This document shows positions 20,423 to 30,988 of a stretch of 64,000 nucleotides of DNA, one piece after another. Below the pieces are notes generated by a model. The model worked only from the letters and a program-made list of their open reading frames with translations. It had not been told where the DNA came from and searched no databases. The position numbers and the translations under genes were made by a program. Source of the DNA: Capitulum mitella (Eukaryota; Arthropoda; Thecostraca; Pollicipedomorpha; Pollicipedidae); NCBI GenBank assembly GCA_030062745.1, contig CP099854.1, positions 11,310,014 to 11,374,013 on the forward strand. Reading direction: 5' to 3'. Numbering within the stretch: the first letter of the stretch is position 1; every line of letters begins with the position of its first letter.

Positions 20423-21084
20423 TTATAGCTCGGACCGGATGCGGTGTCCAGGAGGCGGTACATCGTTATAACGCGACGCCACGTGGTGCGAGCGACAGCG
20501 CACCGTGTGTTGGGCTCTACCGGTACGTCTTCCGAGCCTTGCCGGTGGATTCTACACGAGCGGTGCCGACTGTTGTGCCAACACGCGACGGCTGGCGCGT
20601 TGGCGACACGGTGTGGGTGCGCGTTCGCGGGACAACCAGGTGCGACAAACGATCCCTTCCCGGGGTGATCACTCGGCTTGTGTCCGATTGTGTGGTAGAT
20701 GTGGACGGGGTGCCGTATCACGTGCGGAATGTGAGACGCCGCGACGATGGTGTGCCTTCAGCTCCGTCACCATCCGAATTGCGACCGGACTGGTGCGATG
20801 TCGGCGAAACGGACGGCCCGCGGTTTGAAGAACTGGCCGAGAACGGGTCGGGGGATGGCGATGAGAGCGAGAGCGCGACAAACCAGATTGAGAACGTGGG
20901 CGAGCCGGGCGAGGGTGAGACAAGTGGGTCTGAGGACAAGAGTGTGTCAAGCGATGACCACGGTAATGACGATAGTTGGAGGCCGGGATCTGACGATATC
21001 AATAGTTCGGATTCGGACGAAGTTGAGTGGATGTCGCCGTTCGTTAGCCGGAATCGATATAACGTGCTGCGCGACGACATGTAA
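20360..21084 (+). pseudogene. Gypsy-like pol, part 3: integrase C-terminus
   Basis: This frame, shifted relative to part 2, carries the missing end of the integrase core: AGGNGIVERNHRTVK near 20374-20420, including the catalytic Glu. Next comes a C-terminal beta-rich domain (VGDTVWVRVRG, SDCVVDVDGVPYHVRNV) and a long acidic serine-rich tail up to the stop at 21082-21084. The shift point lies between about 20355 and 20385 in GC-rich sequence. It could be a true indel or an assembly error. Confidence 0.75.
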
Positions 21085-21120
21085 GCGCCGCCGCCGGGGC
21101 CGGGTAATGCGAATGATACT

Positions 21121-21137
21121 GGAGAATCAGGGGGGAG
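21121..21137 (+). other. Polypurine tract of the gypsy-like element
   Basis: A purine-rich run (GGAGAATCAGGGGGGAG) lies directly against the 3' LTR, the normal position of the plus-strand primer for reverse transcription. Confidence 0.7.
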
Positions 21138-21383
21138 TGTGTTATGATAATGTCGTGTGGGAAGTTTCTGGTTGACCTGTCTCGCTAGTTTCTGGTTGAC
21201 CTGTCTCGCTAGCTTGCTCCTGCCATATGTGACATCTGAGCTCTCGGCGGCCGGCGCGGCTGCAGTGAGAGAGCATCTCCGGAGGGCAGAGCGCGCAGTG
21301 GCAGCGGGAGGACGGGCGTAGCTGTGTATGTGCTTGCGTTGCTTGCTGCCTGGAACGCTCAGAAGGACTTTAATACAACTACA
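21138..21383 (+). repeat. 3' LTR of the gypsy-like element
   Basis: It is 246 bp and read by eye as identical to 16885-17130, including the internal 24-bp duplication. CCACA follows at 21384-21388. Confidence 0.92.
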
Positions 21384-21388
21384 CCACA

Positions 21389-22195
21389 TAATTGTATTTT
21401 ATCCATGGAATCCGATGCAGGTCATGCTAGGTCAATCCTTGTCATGCGGGATCGTCGGCTTAAATGCGTTCTCGGAGCTGCAGAAGGGTTTCTGTAGATA
21501 GTAACAGGTGGTGAGGCCAAATATAACATCTCAATTAACGAGCACTGTTGTTGAATGACATATAAAGGTCATCTTAAGTCATCCAAAGTTAAGTAAAGCC
21601 AACGGCCTAGAATGACCTTGGAGTAGCTAAAAACCGCAACTTAGGTTCCTTAAAAACGTTTTTCGACTTGGTATCCAAAACAAAGTCTAGTTTAGGCATG
21701 CCCTCATAATGAAGACTTATCACTTCGCGGCCGACGCCGCTCCGCCCTTCAAAGCAAAGGTCAGGCGTCTGCTGCATTGCGCTCTCTTTTAGTGAAATAC
21801 AAGATAAACTGCACCAGATTTACAACATTTGATTCCTTACACCTCAAGCAATCCGAATGTATAGGTTGTTTTGCAATGCCTATTCCTATCGCATTCCCAA
21901 AGATAACTTGTTCCCAAGAGATGACATTTCCAAAATAATTTGTCTCCCACCGTACCTTATGACCTCAGTTTACACCCTCGACAATACCGGTAGTGAGCAT
22001 AAACGTATTGAATCTATGATAGTCTTATATAACATACAATTTAGGTCGATTGATATATGTTTTATTGTATCTGTGCACTCGAACCATCTTACAGTGAGAC
22101 AAAACTGCGACCGTTGTAAACCCGCCGCGTCGGCGCGCGAAAACGGCTCACATGGTTCCCTTAGTTAGTTACTTAGCTTCACATAGTTCCCTTAA
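21389..22195. other. Intergenic DNA, nothing recognised
   Basis: AT-leaning sequence with only short frames, between the gypsy-like element and the 3' end of the LINE. Confidence 0.5.
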
Positions 22196-22340
22196 CTTCT
22201 ACTTATTTATTTATTTACGTCATGGGATCATCCACTAAAACATTCTGAGGCCACAGGGGCTATTATCGATCCCAAGTCATCACACGAGAAGTGTGCAAGA
22301 GGTAAGACACACACACAGTGCCCTCGTCCCACAAGTCAAG

Positions 22341-23862
22341 CTACTCAACTACGTAAAAAAATAAAAAAAGGAAATAAAAGGTAGGCTGTCGCATACGCTT
22401 ATAAGACGTCGCAATAAGGCGCTGCTTCAGTTTGCGTCTGAACAGTTGAAAAGACATGTCAGCGATGTCTGGTGGCAATGTGTTGAACAAAGAGGCGGCG
22501 CGGTATACGAATTGCCTCTTTACGGCAATCGAACCATGAGTGCGAGACAGGCTGAGTAGGTGGTACTGCCTGGTATGTCTCGCGTGATCCAGCCGTTCGC
22601 TGTTCAGACAAAACGATCCAGCAGGGTGTTCTGGTTCGCCTGTACGCCGGATCTTATGAAGTAATGTCAGCGTCCGGTGCTCAAGCATGCCTTGGGAAGG
22701 GAGCCAGCCTGGATTTTCCAGCACGTCCGAAATGTGCGCGTGCTTTCTTTTCCCTAATATCACGCGTGCAGCGAAATTTATAATTTCTGCAGGGCAGCCA
22801 TGTTTTTGGCCGAACCGTTTCTATAAACCGTGAAGCAATACCGGACGTAAGGGAAAACCAGGGCACAGATAGTTGCAGGAAGGGGACCGGAAGGGAGACA
22901 GCGACGGAGATGGGAGATGCGGATAAGAATTCTGAAACATTTCTGTGAAAGTTTAGAGATATTAGAGTCCCAAGACAGAAGAAGATCAAAAGCGACTCCA
23001 AGATTTTGAACTTCATTGCCAGGATTGGTTGCAGTATTCGGGAACTTTACAGCAAATAAAGGAAGGTTTCGGATATTTTGACGAGTTCCCAGGGGCATAA
23101 GCTCGAATTTCGATTCGTTGACCTGGAGACCATTTGAGCCAAAATACTCGTCTCACGAGGCCAACGCAACCTCAAGGTCAGAAACAAGAGAAGAAAACGC
23201 AGATTTTGAGCCAGTGAACAGAACCTGAGTGTCGTCGGCGTATTGTACCACAAAAGCACCGGCGGTATGCAGGCCGAGGTCATTAGCAAGAACAGTAAAG
23301 AGCAGGGGTCCCTGGGACGAACCATGGAAGTCACCCTGGTTAATGAGTCGTGAAACCGAAAGCTGCCTGTTATTGGAAGTGTCTGTAAAGCTCACACTCT
23401 GAGTATGACGCGGCAGATAATTTTTTGAACCATTCGGTGCTAATGCAGTGAACCTGCAATTTTGTGAATAATATGAAGTGGTCAGTCACATCAAAACATT
23501 TACTGAGGTCAGTCAGACAAAGAAGAGACATTTTTTCCTGGTCCATAGCGGATAAAATTTTGTCCGACGTACCGAGGAGAGCGTTTTCGGTAGAATGAAG
23601 GCACCGAAAACCGTGCTGGGTAGGAGCAAGGAGGTGGTTAAACGAGAGATAGTGAGAGAGTTGGTTTTGAATAACTCTCTCAACTATCATGGCAATGGCA
23701 GGAAGGATAGAGATAAGGCGAAAATTGGAGGGGTTTCCAGGGTCACCGGATTGGAAGATGAGAAGTACAGTAGCATGTTTCCATGAGGCTGGTACGTCAT
23801 TTTTTGTCAGGTACGCGTTGACGATGTGCAGTAGGACATGTCCATCTGAGCTAAAAGACATC
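22341..23862 (-). pseudogene. LINE reverse transcriptase and C-terminus
   Basis: From 23861 leftwards: WKHATVLLIFQSGDPGNPSNFR, ISILPAIAMIVERVIQNQL, TQHGFRCLHSTENALL and LCLTDLSKCFDVTDHF are the fingers and palm of an LTR-less RT. The catalytic YADD box appears as VQYADDTQVLF near 23260 in another frame. The C-terminal part (22763-22341) has HTRQYHLLSLSRTHGS and FVYRAASLFNTLPPDI, typical of the LINE C-terminus. Frameshifts separate at least three blocks, so no functional protein is possible. Confidence 0.8.
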
Positions 23863-23866
23863 TTAA

Positions 23867-25069
23867 CCCTATTCCCGGAGGGCTAGACGGTATGGCCGAT
23901 TCCCGGCAGGGGGGGCGGATTCGGCCCCCCCTGAGATCTCGAGAACTAATGATCCGATTTCATCGCAACAAACGGCAATCGATTTGCCGTGACGTGAACT
24001 ACACTTTTATCAAAAGAAATTTTCAAAATTTTGAAATTTGTGGATACAGGGGGGCAAAAATGTCAAAATGGGGGGTACTTTTGGACTTCTTATAACTCCG
24101 TTGTTTATCGACCGATTCCGATGAAACTGGCATGAATCGAGAGATTATGGATAGGGCTCTTACCATGGGTATGCAAATTTGAAATTTTGAGAAAATTCGT
24201 GGGCGTTCACAGGGTTTCAAAAGTAGGGGGATTAGTTTTCTAATAACGAAATGAACAAAAGAGGCCAAAACACTTTTTTAGCTTCTGCTAGTCATGTTAT
24301 GCTAAAGAAGTACAAATCATATTACAATGTTTGTATAATGTTAGCATAGGCGGTGCCAGGGACATAAAAAAGGGGGAACTGTCATGGTCACACGTTATTC
24401 AGATCAACTTGTAACCTTTGACCTTAAATGACCTCCAGTGACCTTGGGGTCACCTGGAATGATGTCGTGTGCATTCAATATTATCTGTAAACGTTTTTAA
24501 TCGATTGAATTCACTCTATTCCAAAAAATTCATTTTTTGGCTTTTGCGATATAGGGTACGCGCACTGACATTTTAGGTCATAGCTCCGTGACCCGACCTG
24601 ATATCAAGCTGAAACTTAGTACACAAGTAGAAGGCACCGTTCTACGTCATATATATTCCGGGTTTGGCATTTGAAAAAACGAAAAAATTATTGCGAAAAA
24701 ACAAATTTTGACTTTTGACCTTGACCTGACCTTGTAAAGTGACCTTAGATAAACAACATTACATATGCACATTGCCCAACTATTTAGCTATACATTCATA
24801 TAAAGTTTTAAGTTCTATCTTAAAAACTCTGTTTTTGGCAGACATTTTCCTTTTACCCTCAACATGGCCAAAAATGGCATGAGGTGCCTCCCAAAAACGT
24901 TGCCTGGCTCCGCCCCTGAGCAAAATGGAATTTCGAAATTTTGTCACGGTGCGTAGAAGGAATAGCTAGGAAAAGTCACCAAATTTCGTGAAGCTGCGTT
25001 AAAAAGCCTGGAATTGGCAAGCAAAAAACCTGAATGGGGGGCGGATTCCGCCCCCTGCCGGGAATAGGG
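23867..25069 (+). mobile_element. TTAA-flanked piggyBac-like MITE, copy 2, nested in the LINE
   Basis: This 1203-bp copy starts CCCTATTCCCGG and ends CCGGGAATAGGG, with TTAA at 23863-23866 and 25070-25073. It is very similar to copy 1 throughout, including the G/C subterminal hairpins and the AGGTCA-type motifs (TAACCTTTGACCT near 24411). It splits the LINE RT exactly between two codons' worth of homologous sequence. Removing the element with one TTAA would leave the LINE reading uninterrupted across the site. Confidence 0.88.
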
Positions 25070-25073
25070 TTAA

Positions 25074-25739
25074 AAAGACTAATAAAGAGTTCGTCAGTAC
25101 CACACGCTGCCGAGTTCCTCATACTAGAAATAGCGTGTCGCAGGTGGTTGAAGGAGATCGGCTGCACCCGGAAGGCGCATGCACCGACACGGGGTAGCCG
25201 GACTGGGAGGCTGGAAGCAGCATCACGTCCGTCAACCTCGGCGGCCACTCGTGATCCCACATTGACAACGAAGTTGTTGAAGACGTCAGGAACGATAGAT
25301 GGCACTACGTTTTGCCTAGGTCGTTTGCCATGATGTGGCGCATGTTGCGCCACACAGAGCCCGGTCCTTGAGAGTTGATTCTGCCGGCCATGTCCTGTTT
25401 CGTGTCGTCCTTCATCGCAGATCTGACAGCCCTGTTTGCTTCGCGATACAGGTCCGAGTCATGACGATGCGTGCACAGAGCTGCCGCCCTGTGAGCGATG
25501 AGACGAGTGTTTCCTCCAAGATCGGTGGCGCTGTCGGATTGCGCAGTTTGATGTCCCTGAAGGGTGCGTGGCGATCGAGGACAACTCGCAGGCTGTCAGC
25601 GAATGCCATTCACTTGTCAGTGACGCTGGCGGCATTGAGCACTGCATTCCAGTTACACTGCAGAAAGTCATGGTGGTATGTGACGGTGTCGATGCAGCGT
25701 AACAGTCTGGCACGTTCAACGGTGGGTTTCTGTCGCAGT
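25074..25739 (-). pseudogene. LINE linker region between endonuclease and RT
   Basis: Pieces such as MAFADSLRVVLDRHAPFRDIKLR, RQLCARIVMTRTCIAK and NNFVVNVGSRVAAEVDGRDA are spread over different frames. They match the usual sequence order between the endonuclease and RT of CR1/L2-like LINEs. It ends with AACGTDELFISLF just before the MITE. Several indels and stops are present. Confidence 0.65.
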
Positions 25740-26430
25740 CTAGACATACCGCGTCATTCCAATAAATTTGTGCGGACTAAAGTGACAGAGCTTGGTACCA
25801 GGCGTTTGACAAAATCTCCATGAACAATAAACACGTCCAGCAGAGAGCAAGTCGAGTATGTTGGCCCGGCAGCAATTTGATTCAGAGAGTACTGGTTCGG
25901 AAAAATTAGTCAGTTCCCGACAGGCGGCATAAGAGCCATAATCGGCCAACAAATTACGACTTAAATCGCCAGCGATAACAGTCATACAACCAGGATGATT
26001 TACGAGAACATACTCATATTGCGCCTCTAGATCTTCAAAATCTGCTTCAAGTGCAGCGGCAGTGTTTCTGGGCATACGGTACACAGCACAAACAATCAGA
26101 GTCTTTCGGGCCCACCTGAGGCAATGCCATAACGTCTCAAGTTTAGATACTGAATTTGTTGAACGAGGAATGCCAATTTTCTTTACGTCTATCCCATCAC
26201 GGCAAAACAACCCCACGCCCCCTTTGGGAGCAAATTTTCGGTCACAACGCTTAAAGACAAATCTTGGAAATGTGTACCAAACAACCTGTTTGGTACACAT
26301 TTCCAAGTTTCAACCAAGTCTCGCATAAAACCATGATGTTATAGCTGTACCGACACAGTTCATTATGTAGCTCGGGTTTTTAGAGACTGCACGTTTATCG
26401 CACAAATCTTCAGTGGTTCGGAGCTGCCGT
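25740..26430 (-). pseudogene. LINE endonuclease domain (APE type)
   Basis: The N-terminal part reads PLKICAINVQSLKT, then YNIMVLCETWLKLGN in the usual endonuclease order. Further on are GGVGLFCRDGIDV, LETLWHCLRW, LIVCAVYRMPR and MTVIAGDLSRNLL, matching the standard LINE nuclease motifs. The usual GDLN box here has Ser in place of Asn. A stop and frame changes break the domain, one of them at the 45-bp inverted duplication at 26263-26307. The domain would nick target DNA in a live element. Confidence 0.75.
26263..26307. repeat. Perfect 21-bp inverted repeat with 3-bp spacer
   Basis: Arms 26263-26283 and 26287-26307 are exact reverse complements (CTTGGAAATGTG... and ...CACATTTCCAAG) around ACC. 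It lies in the LINE endonuclease and coincides with a loss of the normal protein order there, as expected for a snapback or template-switch event. Confidence 0.85.
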
Positions 26431-26988
26431 TCCCACGCCATGCATTTCCGTCTCTGTCAACTCGCGGTCAGTTAACGGGAACGCCGGCCGCGGCGGGTTT
26501 TCCGGGCACGGCCACCACGTCCGGGAGTGGGGACCGCCGCAGGCTGTGAGTCAGCTGGCCTCAAGGTCAAGGCCGCTCCGTCCCCGGTGCGGTCGGGCGG
26601 CGAACTGTGTAAATCGCCCGGGGGCAAATCGCGACCCAGTGACCCTGGCCGGGTCACTGGGTCGCGGGCGGGCGAGGGGCTGCGCCGTGACGGCATGCAA
26701 TATCCGCTCCGTGACGGCAGAACGAAATTGATGTTGAACGTACCGCACATGTGCTGGTATCATCCATGGTCGAGGTGCAGGGGTAGCAGCGGCGATCCGA
26801 AGACATAACCGCCAGGAACACCGGATGCCGCGCAGTATCGTGGTGCATATTCATGCGGTAATGTCAGATGTTTTGGTGTTGTGCATTAAATCGTTGTAGT
26901 ATCGGAGGTGCTGTTCTGCCCAGAGCTCAGTCAGGCTCACACTTGGTACTCCTCAGTCACTCAGGCTCCTCAGACGCTTCACGCACAG
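26431..26988. other. GC-rich spacer between LINE and BEL/Pao element
   Basis: No gene is recognised. The segment contains a perfect hairpin at 26631-26665 (arms GCGACCCAGTGACCC and its complement, 5-base loop TGGCC). It ends with CACAG at 26984-26988, the target duplication of the BEL/Pao element. Confidence 0.55.
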
Positions 26989-27279
26989 TGTACCGGCCTT
27001 TTGGCTAATTAAGGATCGGTGTACGGTTCAGAAAATCCTTTTATTTACGTAGAAACCTGCAATCATGGGCAATCAATCAATCAAAAGAGAAAACAGCTGC
27101 AATAGTTAGATTTTAGTCACAAAGAAAATTAAATAGTTACATTTTCCGGAGTGGTGCCGGCCTCCCAGTCAGGAACAAAGTGACACTCAAAAACAAACGT
27201 TAGACAAGGTCGCCGCAAACGGCGCAGTTAAATCATCAACCAAACAAAAACAAAATGACCACCGCGGACTGCGGTAACA
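26989..27279 (-). repeat. 3' LTR of the BEL/Pao element
   Basis: 291 bp, TGTTACCGC to GGCCGGTACA on the minus strand. An AATAAA poly(A) signal lies at 27045-27040 (minus strand). Confidence 0.92.
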
Positions 27280-27595
27280 TGGCTCCTCTAAATTCTGTAA
27301 CACGAATTTACATTTCAGAACGAGTCGGATACGGCACGACCACCGCTCGTGGCACCGCCCTACTCACATTGAAGCCCCACGTGGCTCCCCGTGAACGCAC
27401 ACTCCACTGTCCTTACAGCCAGGTCCCAAACGGTTCTCCTGGGCGCCAGGCGGCCTGCCTGAGCATGGTCATCATGTCCACAGAATGCACCAGCCGCATC
27501 CTCCGCGGCGGTCACCGACCACTACACAGAGTATCCGCCACCACGACGGGGACGGGATATCACGGCACACGTCGCCGTGTCCACCACACCGAGCA

Positions 27596-30500
27596 TCAGT
27601 CCGCAACCACGCGCCCACGTGGCTCCCCATGAGGAGCATTATGAGCTTCCAGGAGAACGATCAGCTTGTGCACGGGCCGGACGAGCCTCGACTCGCCAAC
27701 CTGCACAGTTACCGTGCGGGTCAGGCCGTCCGCACTCGGAGCGGTCGAGACGACGCGCCCCATCTTCCAGCTGCCGCGTGGAACGTCAGGATCCATCACA
27801 AGGACGACGTCGCCATCCCGCAGGTCCGGTAGACGCCGCGTCCACTTGCGCCGCTGCTGAAGTGTAGGCAAAAACTCCGCTCTCCAACGGCTCCAGAAGA
27901 TGTCCGCCAGATGCTGAACACGCCGCCATCGCCGACGGCTGTACAGGTCCGGGCTCTGAAACTTGCCTGGGGGAGGAAGCACTACACGCGACTTTTGAGT
28001 TAGTAGTTGGTTAGGGGTCAGTGGTTCTAGCTTATCTACAGGATTCATCCCGCAGGTCGTCAATGGTCGGCCATTGATAACAGCCTCGACTTCTGCCAAA
28101 AATGTGCGCAGCAGCTCGTCATCTAGCTGTTCGTGATGCGCCGCCAACAAAGCAGCCAGGACCGACTTGGCTGTTCGAATCATCCTCTCCCATACACCAC
28201 CCATGTGGCTTCCACTAGGTGGGTTCATGCGAAACTCTACGAGGTCGCAGTTTTCTTTGAGCAGTTCTTGTCGAATTCTACCATCGCCCATTTCTTCTAG
28301 TGCGGCCTCCAGGGCTCGTTTGCCACCGATAAAGTTGGTCCCTTGGTCCGATCGAAGCTGCCGAACCAGTCCTCTCCGTGCCACGAATCGGCGATACGCG
28401 TTGAGGAACGCGTCTGTGGTAAGAGTATTTGCAGTCTCAATATGCACCGCACGCGATGACATACACGTGAACAGCACTCCCCATCGCTTTACGAGACTTC
28501 TTCGTCCTTTCACGAGAAAGGGTCCGAAGTAATCCACAGCACTGTAGGTGAACGGTGGTAGCTCTTCCAGTCTATCACTGGGTAAATCAGACATCTTCTG
28601 GACAACGGGATGTCCTCGGATCTTCTTGCAAAGGACACATTTTAGAATGTGACTTCCTACTGCGCTCCTTCCAGCGATGACCCAGTATCCAGAAGTCCGA
28701 AGTTCACTGAGTGTCATACCTCGCCCGGAATGGTGGGTTTTTCGGTGGCTCTGATCGATGATCAACCCAGTAATATGGCTCTTACGAGGCAGAATGACTG
28801 GATGCAGCAGGTCCACAGACAAATTGGCTCTGGACAGTCTTCCGCCCACGCACAGGATGCCATCTTTCCTCAGACAGGGGTCTAGCCTATACAGAGGACT
28901 CCCCTTTGCCAACGCTCTGGTCTGTCGTCGGTTCATCCGCTTGCGGCATGCTTCAGCAGCCGTTTCTGTCCTGAGAGTTTTGAACTCCTCTGCGAACGCC
29001 TCACGTTGCACAGCAGTAAGGATAACAACCTCAGCTTCGCGAATCTCTTCTACAGAGATAGGATCGCTGTCGCGGGGAAAGGCTTTGTCAGATGACACAT
29101 GCCGCCTCAGGATCTCCACGTACCTGCGACATATCGCTACGGCTCTTTTTGCACGATGCCAATCAGAAAAGTACTGTAGTCTCTCCAGCAGACTAGCGAA
29201 TTTCCCTTTTTGCGTCGCTGCTGTGGTGAAGACCGATCTTGTCTTCATTTCTCCTGATCTTTTGATTTCAGGGTCTCCAGGGTCGATCGATGTCTGCAGC
29301 TCCTGTTCAGGGATAGGAGCAGCATCTGAGAGGATTGGTGGGCCTTTCCACCAGAGGTCGTTGCTGACGAGCTGGGTCGCCGTCAGACCTCGTGATGCAG
29401 CATCCGCCGGATTGGAGTTCGTGTCGATATACCTCCAATGACTCGGCATGGTCTGGTCTCTAATCTGCTGCACCCTATTGGCAACAAAGATGTGAAATCT
29501 GCGCGCCTCGTTCGAGATATACCCCAGCACAACTCTGCTGTCAGTCCAGAAGTACTCTTCAAGGTTCTCGATCTTCAGTTCTCTGCGCAGGAAGCAGCTC
29601 ACCTGCACAGAGAGCAGTGCTGCTGTGAGTTCAAGTCTGGGAATTGTCACTGACTTTGACGGAGTGACCCTAGCCTTACTCATTACGAGTCTTGAGACGG
29701 CTTGTCCACCATCGTCGATGAGACGCAGATAGCTGCACTGACCGTACCCTACGAGACAGGCGTCTGAGAAGTGATGCAGCTCGGCGGACATGATGGAGCC
29801 GCAGCCCTTCGGTATGAAACATCTTGGTATCTTAATCTTCGCGAGCAGAGGAAGATCGGAGAACCACTCGTTCCACCGATCTGCAACTGTCTCTGGCACG
29901 TTCTCGTCCCAGCCATAACCCTGTTGACAGAGTTCTTTCAAGATGCACTTCCCTGTCAGAATGAAGGGCGAGATAAACCCTACCGGGTCAAAGACGGAAC
30001 TAACAGTTGAGGGAATGCCACGTCTACTGACCTTCCTGTCCTTACGAGTGACGCTGAATTGGAACATATCAGCCTCTGTGTCCCATTCAACGCCCAAGGT
30101 CCGCTGAACAGGTAAGTCACTGCGACCTACATCCAAATTTTGCAGCCCTGCACAGCGCAGGTCAAGAGGGATGGATTTCACTACATCACGACTGTTGGAA
30201 ACGAACTTCTGGAGCTTGAATCCACCATGTTCGCACATCTTCCGAACATTGTCGATCAACCGAATGGCCATCTCCGGATCGCTGACCGACGTGAGCCCAT
30301 CATCTATGTAAAAGTCGTTTCTCACGAAATCAGCTGCTTCCTTCCCAAAGATGTCTTCATGGTCGTCCGCTGCCGTTCTCAGCGCAAACATGGCACAGGC
30401 AGGTGAGGAAGTTGCACCGAAGAGATGCGTTGTCATGCGGTATTCACTTGGCTCCTGCTCCAAGCACCCATCTTTCCACCACAGGAACTGAAGGTAGTTC

Positions 30501-30982
30501 CGGTCTTCGATGTTTACACCAACTTGGTTAAACATCCCTTCTATGTCGCAGGTGAATGCTACCGGATTTTTTCGGAAGCGGCACAGTATGCCGGTCAGAC
30601 TGTTCGTCATGTCCGGACCTTGAAGTAGGTTCGAGTTCAACACGTGGCCACGGTACTCGGCGCTGCAGTCTAATACAACTCTCAGCTTGTCAGGTTTCTG
30701 GGGATGGTATACTCCGTGGTGAGGAATGTACCACTTTCGAGCTTTCTCTGACTCTCCGGGAGGTACAGGCTCTGCGTACCCTTTATCCAGAGTGGCTTTC
30801 ATGGCTGACAGGTAGTGACATCTGTAGACACCGTTACGGACGAGCTTCGACTTCAACCCTTGCAAACGTTTCAACGCCATGGTCCTGTTATTCGGTAGAG
30901 TCGCTCTACAATCCTTCACTGGGAGTGGCATCTCATAATGCCCATCTGGTCGACGGTGGATTCCTTCTTTCATCTTCATCAA
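27596..30982 (-). CDS. BEL/Pao pol: reverse transcriptase, RNase H, integrase
   Basis: 1128 aa. It opens with the region leading into RT (EGIHRRPDGHYEMPLPVK), then RVVLDCSAEYRG near 101-112, CDIEGMFNQVGV near 145-156 and the catalytic box FYIDDGLTS with YIDD at about 225-228. The Pao-type RNase H region follows (HHFSDACLVGYGQCSY, PRLELTAALL, WTDSRVVLGYI). Integrase has an HHCC-type zinc module (KTHHSG... CVLCKKI), then the catalytic triad in AVDYFGPF, RSDQGTNF and GGVWERMIRTAK. A C-terminal DUF5641-like domain (LADIFWSRWRAEFLPTLQ, GDVVLVMDPDVPRGSWKMGRV) ends near 27650. No internal stop. It would copy and integrate the element. Confidence 0.9.
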   Translation of the reverse strand: MMKMKEGIHRRPDGHYEMPLPVKDCRATLPNNRTMALKRLQGLKSKLVRNGVYRCHYLSAMKATLDKGYAEPVPPGESEKARKWYIPHHGVYHPQKPDKLRVVLDCSAEYRGHVLNSNLLQGPDMTNSLTGILCRFRKNPVAFTCDIEGMFNQVGVNIEDRNYLQFLWWKDGCLEQEPSEYRMTTHLFGATSSPACAMFALRTAADDHEDIFGKEAADFVRNDFYIDDGLTSVSDPEMAIRLIDNVRKMCEHGGFKLQKFVSNSRDVVKSIPLDLRCAGLQNLDVGRSDLPVQRTLGVEWDTEADMFQFSVTRKDRKVSRRGIPSTVSSVFDPVGFISPFILTGKCILKELCQQGYGWDENVPETVADRWNEWFSDLPLLAKIKIPRCFIPKGCGSIMSAELHHFSDACLVGYGQCSYLRLIDDGGQAVSRLVMSKARVTPSKSVTIPRLELTAALLSVQVSCFLRRELKIENLEEYFWTDSRVVLGYISNEARRFHIFVANRVQQIRDQTMPSHWRYIDTNSNPADAASRGLTATQLVSNDLWWKGPPILSDAAPIPEQELQTSIDPGDPEIKRSGEMKTRSVFTTAATQKGKFASLLERLQYFSDWHRAKRAVAICRRYVEILRRHVSSDKAFPRDSDPISVEEIREAEVVILTAVQREAFAEEFKTLRTETAAEACRKRMNRRQTRALAKGSPLYRLDPCLRKDGILCVGGRLSRANLSVDLLHPVILPRKSHITGLIIDQSHRKTHHSGRGMTLSELRTSGYWVIAGRSAVGSHILKCVLCKKIRGHPVVQKMSDLPSDRLEELPPFTYSAVDYFGPFLVKGRRSLVKRWGVLFTCMSSRAVHIETANTLTTDAFLNAYRRFVARRGLVRQLRSDQGTNFIGGKRALEAALEEMGDGRIRQELLKENCDLVEFRMNPPSGSHMGGVWERMIRTAKSVLAALLAAHHEQLDDELLRTFLAEVEAVINGRPLTTCGMNPVDKLEPLTPNQLLTQKSRVVLPPPGKFQSPDLYSRRRWRRVQHLADIFWSRWRAEFLPTLQQRRKWTRRLPDLRDGDVVLVMDPDVPRGSWKMGRVVSTAPSADGLTRTVTVQVGESRLVRPVHKLIVLLEAHNAPHGEPRGRVVAD

Positions 30983-30988
30983 GAAGGT

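Larger units (their letters stand above)
16885..21383 (+). mobile_element. Ty3/gypsy-like LTR retrotransposon, recent but defective
   Basis: This 4499-bp element has 246-bp LTRs (16885-17130 and 21138-21383) that I could not distinguish by eye. It starts TG, ends CA, and is flanked by the 5-bp duplication CCACA (16880-16884, 21384-21388). The order is gag, protease, reverse transcriptase, RNase H, integrase, which is the gypsy rather than the copia arrangement. No envelope frame is present. A purine-rich tract (21121-21137) precedes the 3' LTR. I could not match the primer-binding site just after 17130 to a tRNA. Pol is interrupted by an in-frame TAA at 19256-19258 and by a frame change near 20360-20400. 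Confidence 0.92.
22200..26430 (-). mobile_element. CR1/L2-type non-LTR retrotransposon (LINE), decayed and split by a MITE
   Basis: Read on the minus strand, the order is APE-type endonuclease (26430 to about 25740), a linker region (25740-25074), reverse transcriptase (23862 to about 22900) and a C-terminal region ending near 22341. An AAAT-type tail (TTATTTATTTATTTA at 22203-22217) lies close to the 3' end. Similar domains occur in order but in several frames, so the copy is dead. The MITE at 23867-25069 interrupts it. Without the MITE the body is about 3.0 kb. The 5' end is probably truncated or rearranged: nothing clear lies upstream of 26430. Confidence 0.8.

Noticed and set aside
20338-21137. 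Possible envelope gene in the gypsy-like element
   Set aside because: The last frame is the integrase C-terminus with an acidic tail; no signal peptide, membrane segment or separate ORF follows before the 3' LTR.
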